Assembly: GCA_963714425.1 (NCBI GenBank)
Contig: CAVQOI010000001.1
Location: 62,001-126,000, forward strand
Reading direction: 5' to 3'
Source of the DNA: DATCYX01 sp963714425
Lineage (GTDB): Bacteria > Chloroflexota > Anaerolineae > Anaerolineales > UBA4823
Length of the DNA: 64,000 nt
Shown in pieces: positions 18,421 through 26,865 of this stretch. Position 1 is the first letter of the stretch. The number at the start of each line of letters is the position of its first letter. Below the pieces are notes generated by a model. It searched no databases. It saw only the letters and a program-made list of their open reading frames with translations, and was not told where the DNA came from. The position numbers were made by a program, and so were the translations under genes.

Positions 18421-18870
18421 ATGTACCCAATCCTCTTAGTCATCCATAACCTCCTGCGCTGGATCGTGGTGGTCTTCATGATATTCGCACTGGTGCGCGC
18501 CTACCGCGGCTGGCTTGGAAAGCGCGAGTGGACCTCCGCCGATCGCCGCTCTGGCGTCTTCTTTGGCGTTTCCATGGATATCCAGCTTTTAGTCGGATTG
18601 CTGCTGTATGTCGTTTACAGCCCCATCACCCGCGCAGCTATGACGGACATGGTAGCCGCCATGAACAATGCCGCCATGCGTTTCTTTGCGTTGGAGCATC
18701 TCTTCTATATGTTCGTGGCCGTGGTCCTGGTCCATCTGGGAAGCATGTTTGCCAGGCGAGGAGCCAACGCAGTGAGCAAGCACCGCACTTCCGCCATCTT
18801 CTACACACTGGCGGCGCTGGCGATCCTGCTGGGCATGCCCTGGATGCGCCCCTTGTTTCCTGGTTTGTAA
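18421..18870 (+). CDS. Integral membrane protein with four helices, function unknown
   Basis: At 149 residues the protein starts MYPILLVIHNLLRWIVVV and has four hydrophobic helices with conserved-looking His and Arg residues (HNLLRW, ALEHLFYMFVAVVLVHLG), which could be haem or proton sites but are not diagnostic. ATG 18421 is preceded by AAGGAG at good spacing. The frame extends upstream to 18181 but that part lies over the aminotransferase gene. It is divergent from the aminotransferase and 15 bases upstream of the DMT transporter. Confidence 0.75.
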   Translation: MYPILLVIHNLLRWIVVVFMIFALVRAYRGWLGKREWTSADRRSGVFFGVSMDIQLLVGLLLYVVYSPITRAAMTDMVAAMNNAAMRFFALEHLFYMFVAVVLVHLGSMFARRGANAVSKHRTSAIFYTLAALAILLGMPWMRPLFPGL

Positions 18871-18885
18871 TAGCAGGCTGATTAA

Positions 18886-19773
18886 TTGGATAGATCCCGG
18901 CTCATCGCCGTCCTTGAAGCGCTCTTCACCGTCATCGTGTGGGGAGCGTCCTTCATTGCCACCAAGGTTGCCCTGCGCGATCTCTCCCCGGTGACCCTGG
19001 TGTGGATGCGCTTTGGTATCGGTGTGATCATCCTGTGCTTGGCGGCGGCTGCCCGCCGACAGCTTGCCTGGCCCGAGCGCAAAGAATTGGGGTACTTCGC
19101 ATTGCTAGGCTTCCTGGGCATCACCTTCCACCAGTGGCTGCAGTCCACCGGTCTTTTGACCGCCCAGGCTTCCACAACTGCCTGGATCGTTGCCACTACG
19201 CCGGTCTTTATGGCATTGCTGGGCTGGGGGTTTCTCAAAGAGAAGCTATCCCGCTCGCAGGTTTTCGGTATCCTGCTAGCGGGGCTGGGCGTGCTGCTGG
19301 TAGTGAGCAAAGGCGATCTCTCCACGCTTACAGCGGGCAGGTTCGGCACCCCGGGGGATTTCCTCATCCTCATCAGCGCGCCCAATTGGGCGGTTTTCTC
19401 AATCCTTTCCCGGCGCGGCTTGCAGCAGTACGCACCCACCCGCATGATGCTGTATGTCATGGGTTTTGGCTGGCTCTTCTCCAGCCTGCTGCTCTTCACC
19501 GGCTCGGGACTGGGTGAGATCGCCCGCATGTCCTCGGATGGCTGGATGGCAATGATTTTCCTTGGGATATTTGTCTCTGGCGGCGCGTATATTGCCTGGT
19601 ATGATGCCCTGGCGGTGATCCCCGCCTCACAAATTGGGGCGTTTCTCTACCTCGAGCCCCTGGTAGCCGTAGTGGTCGCAGCCGCACTCCTGGCTGAGCC
19701 TCTGCTTTGGGCTTCGCTCCTGGGCGGGGTAATTATCCTGGCAGGGGTGTGGTTCGTGAACCGCACGACCTGA
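18886..19773 (+). CDS. EamA/DMT-superfamily transporter
   Basis: Ten hydrophobic segments and two EamA repeats identify a drug/metabolite exporter: the first repeat has FTVIVWGASFIATKVAL and VWMRFGIG, the second begins near GDFLILISAPNWAVFSIL. The C-terminal SQIGAFLYLEPLVAVVVAA is typical. Length, 295 aa, is normal. The start is TTG 18886 because no ATG lies before the first helix. It probably exports amino acids or similar metabolites from the cytoplasm; the substrate is unknown. Confidence 0.88.
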   Translation: MDRSRLIAVLEALFTVIVWGASFIATKVALRDLSPVTLVWMRFGIGVIILCLAAAARRQLAWPERKELGYFALLGFLGITFHQWLQSTGLLTAQASTTAWIVATTPVFMALLGWGFLKEKLSRSQVFGILLAGLGVLLVVSKGDLSTLTAGRFGTPGDFLILISAPNWAVFSILSRRGLQQYAPTRMMLYVMGFGWLFSSLLLFTGSGLGEIARMSSDGWMAMIFLGIFVSGGAYIAWYDALAVIPASQIGAFLYLEPLVAVVVAAALLAEPLLWASLLGGVIILAGVWFVNRTT

Positions 19774-19821
19774 TTCTGGCAGATTTGTCTTGTCCAGACA
19801 ATTCCGCATCTGCAAGATCTA

Positions 19822-19895
19822 TGGTACAATAGTACTGTTCTTGCCAAAGGATTTGTGTGTGCGAGAGCCGCCATTCCTGTTTGTCGGGATGGCGG
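19822..19895 (+). promoter_or_regulatory. Extended -10 promoter and 5' UTR hairpin of the RNA-binding protein gene
   Basis: TGGTACAAT (hexamer 19825-19830) is an extended -10. The roughly 100-base leader contains a 10-bp hairpin, arms 19868-19877 and 19886-19895 with an eight-base loop. Long structured leaders are common on cold-inducible RRM genes, so post-transcriptional control is plausible. Confidence 0.45.
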
Positions 19896-19938
19896 TCGTT
19901 CTTCTACCCCTCGCCTGCACATAGAGGATGCTCAGCAG

Positions 19939-20259
19939 ATGAAGCTTTATGTGGGCAATTTATCGTACACGACAACAGCAGATGATCTGCGCGCCTGGTT
20001 TGCTCAGGCGGGAACGGTCATGTCGGTGGATCTGATCACAGATCGCTACTCTGGCGAGTCAAAAGGGTTTGCGTTTGTTGAGATGAGCAATCAAAGCGAG
20101 GGGGAGAATGCCATTCGCATGCTCAATGGACAGTCTCTGGACAACCGGGAAATTAAGGTGAATATCGCCCGTCCGCGCGAAGAGCGAGGCCCACGTGGAA
20201 TCGACAACAAGCGTGGTGGGCGCGACCGTCGTCCAGGTGGCGGATCGAGAAAATATTGA
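19939..20259 (+). CDS. Single-RRM RNA-binding protein
   Basis: A single RNA-recognition motif carries RNP2 as LYVGNL (residues 3-8) and RNP1 as KGFAFVEM. It is followed by a short Arg/Gly-rich tail (RGGRDRRPGGGSRKY). At 106 residues this matches the bacterial and cyanobacterial RRM proteins, which are often cold-induced and act on mRNA in the cytoplasm. The frame is open further upstream through the leader, but the ATG at 19939 fits the family start. The next gene begins within 12 bases. Confidence 0.93.
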   Translation: MKLYVGNLSYTTTADDLRAWFAQAGTVMSVDLITDRYSGESKGFAFVEMSNQSEGENAIRMLNGQSLDNREIKVNIARPREERGPRGIDNKRGGRDRRPGGGSRKY

Positions 20260-20270
20260 GTGTAAACACG

Positions 20271-20639
20271 ATGTCTTTTCAAGTAGGTGATACGGTCGTT
20301 CACTGGTCGTACGGCCCTGGGGTTATCCTCTGTATCGACGAAAAAAGCCTCTCGGGTCAGGCGAAGACGTACTATGAGGTACAGGTCAGAGACCTGGTTC
20401 TCTACGTTCCGGTTGAAGACGCTGAAAGGCGCCGCTTGCGCCCGCCTACTTCGAACGATGATTATGCCAAGCTGTTCAAGATACTGAGAGGTCCATGCCA
20501 TCAACTTCCAGACGATCGCTTTGAGCGAAAAGCATACCTTGCGGAGCTGCTCCACGATGGCAGTCTCGAATCAGTCTGCCAGGCTATCCGCGATCTCGAG
20601 CGCGTTTGGCTATCGGAAAAAGCTCAACGATTACGATAA
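20271..20639 (+). CDS. CarD/CdnL-type transcription regulator, N-terminal part (frameshifted)
   Basis: The first 60 residues form the RNA-polymerase-interacting domain of CarD and TRCF proteins: FQVGDTVVHWSYGPGVI, YYEVQVRDLVLYVPVEDAE and RRLRPPTS. A helical domain follows (FERKAYLAELLHDGSLESVCQAIRDL). After RDL the frame runs into a stop, while the +1 frame continues the expected domain. CarD-family proteins bind RNA polymerase beta and stabilise open complexes. ATG 20271 is chosen; an in-frame TTG at 20256 overlaps the RRM stop and could couple translation. Confidence 0.8.
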   Translation: MSFQVGDTVVHWSYGPGVILCIDEKSLSGQAKTYYEVQVRDLVLYVPVEDAERRRLRPPTSNDDYAKLFKILRGPCHQLPDDRFERKAYLAELLHDGSLESVCQAIRDLERVWLSEKAQRLR

Positions 20640-20769
20640 CGCCACATTAGATCGGGCGCGCAGGTTTTTGCTGGACGAGTGGAACATATCCTTATCGGTG
20701 CCTCTCAACGACGCCCAAAGACAGCTGGATAGTCTCCTCGAGATTGGGCGGCCCAAAGAAGCAAGTTAA
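20598..20769 (+). pseudogene. CarD-type regulator, C-terminal part in the next frame
   Basis: The +1 frame encodes FGYRKKLNDYDNATLDRARR, then a helix ending in LLEIGRPKEAS, which matches the C-terminal helical DNA-binding domain of CarD proteins and follows on from RDL in the previous frame. A single-base change around 20598-20606 would join them into a protein of about 165 residues. It has no start of its own. Confidence 0.65.
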
Positions 20770-20859
20770 GGTTTCCACCCACGCATTCCCAATAGTCTCC
20801 AACAAAAAGCCGTTCAGAGGTACGCTGAGATTTCTTCGCTATATTGTCGTCTGAAGGTA

Positions 20860-21741
20860 TTAATCCAGGCGATAATGCACCGTCCACTGCACTTTTCGCA
20901 GCAACTCGATGCCTTGCAAGAACTTCATCCAACCCAGCTTTGGATGGCCTGTATCGAAGTAGCACCAGTCGTCCAGGAACTGAATACCCGTGTGCCACCT
21001 CTCCATCTCTCTACTGTCAGATAACCCAAATTGATACGCTGTGTTCTTTCCCAATCCCAGCTCACGCTGCATTTTTCGGTTGACGATACTCTTCAGCGGC
21101 TTCTTCAGCCACGCCTTGTTGAAAACTTCACACACAAGCTCTGTGCCAGGGAAGCGAGATTGAAGCTCAAGAACCAGGGCTTTTACTTTCTCAGCCTGTA
21201 AATACATAAAAACACCTTCTGCCAGGAACAAGATGGGGCGCTTGCCGTGCGCTTCGACGTCCTCCATCCACGCATAGTCGAACGCTGAGCAAGGGATCAT
21301 CTGGTAGCGCGTAGTTTCTTCCACAAAATGGCGTTTGAGTTGTATCACCTCCGGCAGGTCAAGGTCGACGAGCAGAAGCTGCCCGTTGTCGATACGGAAA
21401 AAGCGTGTGTCCATCCCGCAGCCAATGCTGACGACAATTCCCTCCGGATGTCGGGCGAGGAAATCGGTTGCATACTGATCGTATTTTTTGGCGCGCAGAA
21501 CAATGTGCACCTGTAACCTGGAATTGACTCCTCCCTGCGCCAGGCTGCGCAACAGGCGGCTCTTGGATTCCGCCAGCGTGGGAGTTATTTCCTCGGTAAT
21601 TCGTACCGCCCAGTCGTCGATCAGGATCGGGTCTGGCGATTGGCTTTCACCAGCGCGGCAGTATAGCGTGAGCAGGCTGGTCTCTGCTATATCCGAGAGT
21701 CTCTCTGAAATTTCCGGTAGGTTTTGTGAGCGAATTGGCAT
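20860..21741 (-). CDS. LCM/PpmP-family class I SAM-dependent methyltransferase
   Basis: The protein belongs to the leucine-carboxyl-methyltransferase-like family (COG3315, TcmP). It has the SAM-binding loop VVSIGCGMDTRFFR, the acidic residue LLVDLDLPEV, and PILFLAEGVFMYLQ, all family hallmarks. Length 293 aa is typical. Members methylate carboxyl or hydroxyl groups of small molecules, including polyketides, but no biosynthetic cluster is present here, so the substrate is unknown. It is transcribed alone, convergent with the CarD gene and divergent from the MerR gene. Confidence 0.85.
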   Translation of the reverse strand: MPIRSQNLPEISERLSDIAETSLLTLYCRAGESQSPDPILIDDWAVRITEEITPTLAESKSRLLRSLAQGGVNSRLQVHIVLRAKKYDQYATDFLARHPEGIVVSIGCGMDTRFFRIDNGQLLLVDLDLPEVIQLKRHFVEETTRYQMIPCSAFDYAWMEDVEAHGKRPILFLAEGVFMYLQAEKVKALVLELQSRFPGTELVCEVFNKAWLKKPLKSIVNRKMQRELGLGKNTAYQFGLSDSREMERWHTGIQFLDDWCYFDTGHPKLGWMKFLQGIELLRKVQWTVHYRLD

Positions 21742-21927
21742 CGGGCTGGACTCCCTCGATTTATTAATCCCTTGGTCAACCAGGATATCATGGTTTGCTC
21801 TCCCCGGCTAGTCAACCATATCTTACCATCTTCACGCCGTGGCTTGCTGTAAGATGATAATGATTTCCGTAGCGCCTAACACGCTTCTCGCGTCTTTCGC
21901 CCCCTTCGTGTCATTTGCGTTTCTCCC

Positions 21928-21958
21928 TTGACATTAACGTAACGTCATAGTTTAGAAT
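21928..21958 (+). promoter_or_regulatory. MerR-type promoter with 19-bp spacer and operator dyad
   Basis: TTGACA (21928-21933) and TAGAAT (21953-21958) are separated by 19 bases, the over-long spacing that MerR-family activators correct by twisting DNA. A near-palindrome, TGACATTAACGTAACGTCA at 21929-21947, lies in the spacer. The -10 ends six bases before the ATG of the regulator gene, so the transcript is probably leaderless and autoregulated. Confidence 0.75.
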
Positions 21959-21964
21959 CGCTGC

Positions 21965-22720
21965 ATGGCTACCCAGGCTCAATTCACCGTCAAGCAGCTT
22001 GCCAGGATGGCTGGCGTGAGCGCCCGCACCCTGCATTACTACGACCAGATCGGGCTACTCAAGCCATCTCGGGACCCGCGCAACGGCTACCGCATCTACA
22101 CGCGACCTGCCCTGCTGCGTTTGCAGCAGATCCTCTTCTTGCGCGTGCTGGACCTGAGCCTGGAGCAGATCCGCTCCGTGCTGGACCAACCCGACTATGA
22201 ACTGTTGAGCGCTCTGCATGAGCATGAACGTGCTTTACGGGCGCGCCAGAAGCGCCTGGGCCATTTGCTTGACACCGTCGAGCGCACCATCCTACATCTG
22301 AAAGGAAAATATGAAATGCAGGACGACGAGCTGTTCGCTGGCTTCAGCGAAGAGAAACAAAGGGAATATGAATTGGAAGCCCAGCGCCGCTGGGGTCCGG
22401 AAAATGTGATGGAATCGCAAAAACGCTGGGGGAGCTACACAAATGAGAAGAAACAACAGATTATGGAAGAAGGGCAGTCAATCTACCTCGACCTTGTGGA
22501 TGCGATGACCCACGGTCCAGCCAGCCCGCAGGCACAGGATGGGATTGGGCGCTGGCACCAGCACCTTCGTTATTTCTATGAGCCCACCTCCGAGATACTT
22601 TTGGGTCTTGCGGACCTGTATAACGAAGATCCGGAGTACTCTGCCACCTTTCAGCGTATCCACCCGGAGCTGGCGGCGTTCATGCGCCAGGCGATTAACG
22701 TGTATTGCCAATCGAAATGA
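21965..22720 (+). CDS. MerR-family regulator with TipAS ligand-binding domain
   Basis: Residues 6-75 are a MerR winged helix (FTVKQLARMAGVSARTLHYYDQIGLL and NGYRIYTR). A coiled-coil (about 80-118) leads to a C-terminal TipAS domain with EEKQREYELEAQRRWG and the repeat-like SQKRWGSYT. TipA-type proteins bind thiopeptides or other amphiphilic drugs and activate efflux and stress genes. Length, 251 aa, matches TipAL. The initiation codon sits at the predicted transcription start, and the promoter has the MerR 19-bp spacer. The downstream membrane protein genes could be targets, although the gap of about 150 bases argues against a simple operon. Confidence 0.92.
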   Translation: MATQAQFTVKQLARMAGVSARTLHYYDQIGLLKPSRDPRNGYRIYTRPALLRLQQILFLRVLDLSLEQIRSVLDQPDYELLSALHEHERALRARQKRLGHLLDTVERTILHLKGKYEMQDDELFAGFSEEKQREYELEAQRRWGPENVMESQKRWGSYTNEKKQQIMEEGQSIYLDLVDAMTHGPASPQAQDGIGRWHQHLRYFYEPTSEILLGLADLYNEDPEYSATFQRIHPELAAFMRQAINVYCQSK

Positions 22721-22867
22721 TCCCGGATCAATACTTACGCGTTGTAGGTACAACATAAAAGCATCGCGCTTTTATTATTTCGACCGGGGTAAAATCCTTG
22801 CTCTGGTTTGCTTTTGGCCATCAATGGAAGAGTTGTTTTATCTTGAAAAACCTTGTAGTATTTAACA

Positions 22868-23440
22868 ATGGACATCTCCCGATTACTTACAGGCACGGTC
22901 ATCAAACCAGTATTTGGCGCTATTGTGGGTTTCTTCATAGGGACGATCCTTCTCGCGACCGGCGCCGGCTTTGCCGGCTCGATGTTGGGAGCCTTTGCCC
23001 TGGGATTGATCCTGCTCTTTGCGGGTCTGCTTGATCTGCTGGTGGCGGTGGTCTTGTGGTTTTTTCTCCTGGCTTTGGAGAGCAGAGTCCATCGCATCGA
23101 AGCCCTGCTCGCACCGCTATCGATTAACCAGCAAATGGGTGGAGGCTTTGTGGGTGCTGCTGCTGAGAAGGTGGTCTCATGGACGGCGGTTTACCTAGCG
23201 GGGCTGTTGGTCGTCACCCTGGTGCTTTCGTTATTGAAATCGAAAATCGGAGCTCCCGGTATGCCCACCATCGCCAGCCTGGGATGTGGGGGAGGTGCTG
23301 GGTTGGTCCTGGGCACCCTCATCTGGTTGATCCAGCGATCAATGGAAGCTGGCACTCCAGCGATGGTTGCGATCTGGGTTGTGTCTGGAGCATTGCTGGG
23401 CTTGGTTGTAGGCTTCCTACCAGGTCCACCCTGGGAGTGA
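22868..23440 (+). CDS. Integral membrane protein, four to five helices, function unknown
   Basis: The 190-residue protein is very hydrophobic. It has two Gly-rich helices at the N-terminus (VFGAIVGFFIGTILLATG; GSMLGAFALGLILLFAG), one more around 60-80, a loop with ALESRVHRIEALL, and further helices that end in LLGLVVGFLPGPPWE. No family was recognised. It follows the MerR gene and may be controlled by it. The 252 bases after it, up to the next gene, contain no convincing gene. Confidence 0.65.
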   Translation: MDISRLLTGTVIKPVFGAIVGFFIGTILLATGAGFAGSMLGAFALGLILLFAGLLDLLVAVVLWFFLLALESRVHRIEALLAPLSINQQMGGGFVGAAAEKVVSWTAVYLAGLLVVTLVLSLLKSKIGAPGMPTIASLGCGGGAGLVLGTLIWLIQRSMEAGTPAMVAIWVVSGALLGLVVGFLPGPPWE

Positions 23441-23692
23441 TCCCAATGGAGTTATTACTATTCCACCATGCTTCGGCAAAGTGGTGAATGGTTTTCGAAT
23501 TATCCGTATCGAGAAGTATTGTATTTTGTTTGGAACTCCTGTAAGATAAATGCAAAGGGAGTAAGCAAAACCGCTGCATCGCCTCCATCCACTTGAGCGT
23601 TTGTTATGGAGGGCATTTGATAGGATTGGGAGCTGGCCAATATCCTGGGATCACCTGGGAATTGGTATTTTTTTTATTCGGAGGGAATAGAA

Positions 23693-24070
23693 ATGGACAA
23701 GCAAATTTCATCAGGTCTCAAGACCACATTTCTCATCCACATCATTGTGGGTTTGATCTTTGGGCTGGGCATGCTGTTGTTCCCCATGGCGTGGGCCGCA
23801 TTGGGCGTGCCTGTCCAGGAGCCGGAGATGTACCGGCTGGTGGGCGCGGCGATCCTGGGCTTTGCTTCGAGCTCATGGTGGGCGTACCGGGAGACATCCT
23901 GGGAGCGAGTGAAGATCGTGGTCCAGATGGAGATCTTCTGGACGGTCCTGGCGACCCTGGTGATCCTGTGGGGCTTGCTCTTCGCCGGGCTTCCAGCTAT
24001 CGAGTGGATGAACGCCATCATTATGGCAGCTTTTGCGGTTGCCTTTAGTTACTTCTATTCTCGCGTGTGA
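23693..24070 (+). CDS. Four-helix small membrane protein
   Basis: At 125 residues the protein has four predicted helices (TTFLIHIIVGLIFGLGMLLF; MYRLVGAAILGFASSSWWAY; a third around 85-100; a fourth at the C-terminus). It is a paralogue of the interrupted gene at 24282, sharing the RLVG..ILGFA pattern. A GGAGGG ribosome site precedes the ATG. Function is unknown. Confidence 0.7.
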   Translation: MDKQISSGLKTTFLIHIIVGLIFGLGMLLFPMAWAALGVPVQEPEMYRLVGAAILGFASSSWWAYRETSWERVKIVVQMEIFWTVLATLVILWGLLFAGLPAIEWMNAIIMAAFAVAFSYFYSRV

Positions 24071-24281
24071 ACGGCTGAGTGCACTTTCTTACGTCTCCGT
24101 AGTAACCTCTTACGCTCAACGCGCACGAATTCTACGAGCGCAGGAGGTACTTCATCATCAAGTTGCTGCGGATCAACATAAGTGGTTGTAAGGCATTAGG
24201 TATTGCCGTCTTGATGCCGTTAGAACCCCATCGAGCACCCTATCGAGAAGTATTATGCTCAAGAGAGTGTGGGGTTTTTGT

Positions 24282-24674
24282 ATGAAATTACACCCTCTCT
24301 TCACTATCAATCTATTTATTGCTGCCTTCTTTGGGCTGACTTGTTCTCTGTTCCCAGTATGGGTCTTGAGCCTGTATGGTCTTGCCTCTAACGACGCGGC
24401 GGAATGGACCACCCGTTTGGTTGGGGGCTCGATTCTCGGCTTCGCCACGCTTATGGGTTTTGGGCGCACACGAGCGTCGCCTGATGCCCGCAGAGCTATC
24501 GCGCTTGCTCTCCTGACCCAAGACGGCGATGGCGCGGTTGCCTCGCTAGAGCTCCAGCTTCGCGGAAACGTGAATGTCCTGGGCTGATCAAGTGTTGCAC
24601 TCTACGTGCTTCTCGCCTTGGGCTATATCTACATTGTGTTTTTCGTCCTGGGGACAGCTAGCTGGCGGGGATAG
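24282..24674 (+). pseudogene. Four-helix small membrane protein, interrupted by an in-frame TGA
   Basis: The open part starts MKLHPLFTINLFIAAFFGL, has the RLVGGSILGFATLMGFG segment in common with the gene at 23693, and stops at TGA 24585-24587 after NVNVLG. The same frame then continues SSVALYVLLALGYIYIVFFVLG to a stop at 24672-24674, which is the expected fourth helix. Relatives have Trp at this place, so a TGG to TGA change is likely. It may be a real nonsense mutation or a base-call error. Confidence 0.65.
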
Positions 24675-24768
24675 CTGCTGATCCTCAGATCAGTGGCATC
24701 ACACCCATCTAAACCGCTATCTCATTGCAATGGCTTGCATCTGTATGCTGGACTATTACTTCGTTTAA

Positions 24769-24976
24769 CTTAACCGCCGGACATGCAGGCACCCCTCTCC
24801 CATTTTGGGAGAGGGGCAGGGGGTGAGGTCTAAATCCCTTTGCATTTTCACCAAAATGACTGTAGAATTTATAGGAGAATTGGATTGAATCTGAATTGGA
24901 TGGGATATCCGCTCTTTTTACAAGCGAATTGCTTGAATCTGAATAAGATACCGAATTGTCTTGTTATACAGAATAT
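24769..24976. repeat. Leader repeat, copy 1
   Basis: Begins cttaaccgc, includes a REP-like cccctctcccattttgggag dyad, then gcattttcaccaaaatgactgtagaa and ends near gaattgtcttgttatacag. It is roughly 80% similar to the sequences at 25878-26126 and 27390-27638 and lies upstream of the HAD gene. The bases from 24675 to 24768 show nothing else. Confidence 0.65.
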
Positions 24977-25063
24977 TTTTGAATACCTGCAGTTTGGGAG
25001 GGTCGATGGTGCAGCTCTGTGAGTTAGTCAATTGTGACGAACTTTACGTGGTAAGATTTTTTC

Positions 25064-25702
25064 ATGGCCTTGATTCTCTTTGACTATGACGGTGTCCTGG
25101 CAGACACACTTGACGACCTGCTTCAATTCGGCCAGGAAGCTTGTGATGAATTAGGTATATATCATGTTGTAACGCGAGATGATCTGAGCAACCTCGAGGT
25201 GATGTCCTTTGCGACTTATGCGCAAGCATGCGATGTGCCTGAACACCTCGTGGAAGAATTTGTCCAATATTGTTTGAAGCGCTTTGCCGACAAGAAATCC
25301 GCTCCAGCGATTTTCAATGGGTTGAGCAACGTCCTCCAGCATATTGCAGATAAAAATACGATTGTAATTGTCACAACCAATTCTTCTCAGAATGTAAACG
25401 CCTTTTTGGTCGAACACAGTTTGGACGAATATGTTGATGCAGTGTTTGGGGTCGATATGCCTGGTTCGAAGGCGCAGAAAATATCGATGGCGCGTGAGCA
25501 GTTTTCGTCAGATGCAAAGCGTGAATCAGTCATCATGGTGGGAGATTCGTTGAGTGATATTCGTGCGGCGAAGGAGGCGTCAGTCAGGAGCGTTGCGGTA
25601 GCATGGGGTCATCAGAGTTTAAAACTCTTGCTTCAAGGCAACCCCGATCATGTGGTTCATTTTCCACGAGAGCTGCTGGAGGTTATTGAAAAAATAGGTT
25701 GA
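25064..25702 (+). CDS. HAD-superfamily phosphatase (phosphoglycolate phosphatase-like)
   Basis: The four HAD motifs are present: nucleophile motif LFDYDGVLAD (Asp7, Asp9), motif II VTTNSS, a motif III Lys around PGSKAQK, and motif IV IMVGDSLSDIRAAKEA. The cap is alpha-helical, subfamily I. It is 212 residues, normal for phosphoglycolate phosphatase-like enzymes; the true substrate is unknown. A TAAGAT at 25052-25057 ends six bases before the ATG, so it may be leaderless. An attC-like element follows 43 bases after the stop, and a truncated second copy lies at 26866. Confidence 0.88.
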   Translation: MALILFDYDGVLADTLDDLLQFGQEACDELGIYHVVTRDDLSNLEVMSFATYAQACDVPEHLVEEFVQYCLKRFADKKSAPAIFNGLSNVLQHIADKNTIVIVTTNSSQNVNAFLVEHSLDEYVDAVFGVDMPGSKAQKISMAREQFSSDAKRESVIMVGDSLSDIRAAKEASVRSVAVAWGHQSLKLLLQGNPDHVVHFPRELLEVIEKIG

Positions 25703-25745
25703 GCAAGCCACCTTCTTTTCACTTGGAATCTCGTTTCGCAAGCCA

Positions 25746-25871
25746 GCCCAGCACAGCGCGCACTGGACGGCGGGGATTCTACGGCGTTTTAGGCTTATTC
25801 CACGACCCGGCGGAATCCTGCTCCCAAAGCAAATAAGTCCCGCCCGCATCTGGAAGCCAGTCAATCATTGG
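25746..25871 (+). repeat. attC-like element 1 (degenerate 3' end)
   Basis: It starts gcccagcacagcgcgcac and keeps the internal ggggattct and ggcggaatcctgc blocks found in the element at 28415. A clear GTTRRRY core at the 3' end is missing, so it may be inactive. Confidence 0.4.
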
Positions 25872-25877
25872 CTTAGA

Positions 25878-26126
25878 CTTAACCGCACGACAAGCAATTG
25901 CCCCTCTCCCAACATTGGGAGAGGGTCGAAGATCTGCCGACTGGAGGGAGGCAGAGAAGGGGGTGAGGGAATGAGGGCTAAACCCTATTGCATTTTCGCC
26001 AAGATGATTGTAGAAGTTAAAGTAGGCTTGGATTGAATGTCATTTCGGATGAGATAACTGCTTTAATTACAAGCTAACTGATTGAATCTGTATATGATAC
26101 CGAATTGTCTTGTTATGCAGTATATC
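25878..26126. repeat. Leader repeat, copy 2
   Basis: Same arrangement as 24769-24976, with a longer REP-like part (cccctctcccaacattggga followed by a gaagatctgccgactgg insert). It lies upstream of the first lipoprotein gene. Two TATAAT boxes (26183-26188 and 26212-26217) between it and the gene are likely promoter elements. Confidence 0.65.
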
Positions 26127-26285
26127 CACTAGTTGGGCGGCTTAATCGGCTAACTGGTTGTGAGTTCTTTCTGTTTTTGCTATATAATGACTTTGTGGGG
26201 TCAGTCGTATGTATAATCTGTCACTTGGCGGAGTAATCACAGCAAACATCGATCAAATCCGTCTCCTATACAAAGGAGAATGACC

Positions 26286-26813
26286 ATGAAAAAGTTTGTC
26301 TATCTGATACTCCTTACGCTCATCGCTATTATCTTGGGTGCATGTGCAAAGGCAACGCAGGAACCCATCAATGAAGCAACGCCGCAATTTATCGATGAGA
26401 TGATCAATCCAGGTGATAAGATAGGCAATTTTCTCATCACCACAAGTGATGATGATAGTGTTATCTACACAACAAAAGCCCATTGCCCCTTCGATCCAAG
26501 CACAAAGACAGAGACTTGTGAAATAGACATAGGCACAAAGGTTAATGTCGCATTAGGCGTCTATGGTGATAGCGTGGAGAAGTTGGATACGTACTGGTCA
26601 GGACAGACCTATATGATGACGATTGAAGGTCGCCCCGTTAACCTCCAAGCCTTTGGTTCAATTGACATAACCCATCCTATAGTTGACAAGATGCGTCTAT
26701 GGAATGTTGTAATTGTTACCGACAAGCCAGGTAAAATAACAATTCAGCATTCTGGAGAAATGATTGGCGATTCCATGGAAGGAACGAATATTCTGATCTA
26801 TAGTGCACCATGA
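26286..26813 (+). CDS. Small lipoprotein of unknown function, copy A
   Basis: MKKFVYLILLTLIAIILGAC is a classic type II signal with the lipidated Cys at residue 20, so the product should be anchored on the outer face of the membrane. The mature 155 residues have a Cys pair (AHCPFD and ETCEID) and a predicted beta-rich C-terminal half. No family was recognised. ATG 26286 is seven bases from the AAGGAG; an ATG two codons upstream is too close to it. A second copy at 27799 differs at only three residues. Confidence 0.75.
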   Translation: MKKFVYLILLTLIAIILGACAKATQEPINEATPQFIDEMINPGDKIGNFLITTSDDDSVIYTTKAHCPFDPSTKTETCEIDIGTKVNVALGVYGDSVEKLDTYWSGQTYMMTIEGRPVNLQAFGSIDITHPIVDKMRLWNVVIVTDKPGKITIQHSGEMIGDSMEGTNILIYSAP

Positions 26814-26865
26814 TGAAACAACCCTACTCAAATCTTACTTTAGCCTTGAATTTAGGTTAGATCAG

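Larger units (their letters stand above)
25341..26862. repeat. 1.5-kb direct repeat, copy A
   Basis: It contains the 3' end of the HAD gene, an attC-like element, the leader repeat and a lipoprotein gene. It is followed three bases later by copy B. The two are nearly identical from about 25700 onward but clearly diverged over the HAD portion. Confidence 0.9.

Noticed and set aside
23593..24048. 151-residue plus-strand frame
   Set aside because: It is a shadow of the real gene at 23693 and its Gly/Asp-rich composition lacks any domain.
24840..25022. 60-residue frame upstream of the HAD gene
   Set aside because: It lies in the leader repeat, which in copies 2 and 3 is not open in that frame.
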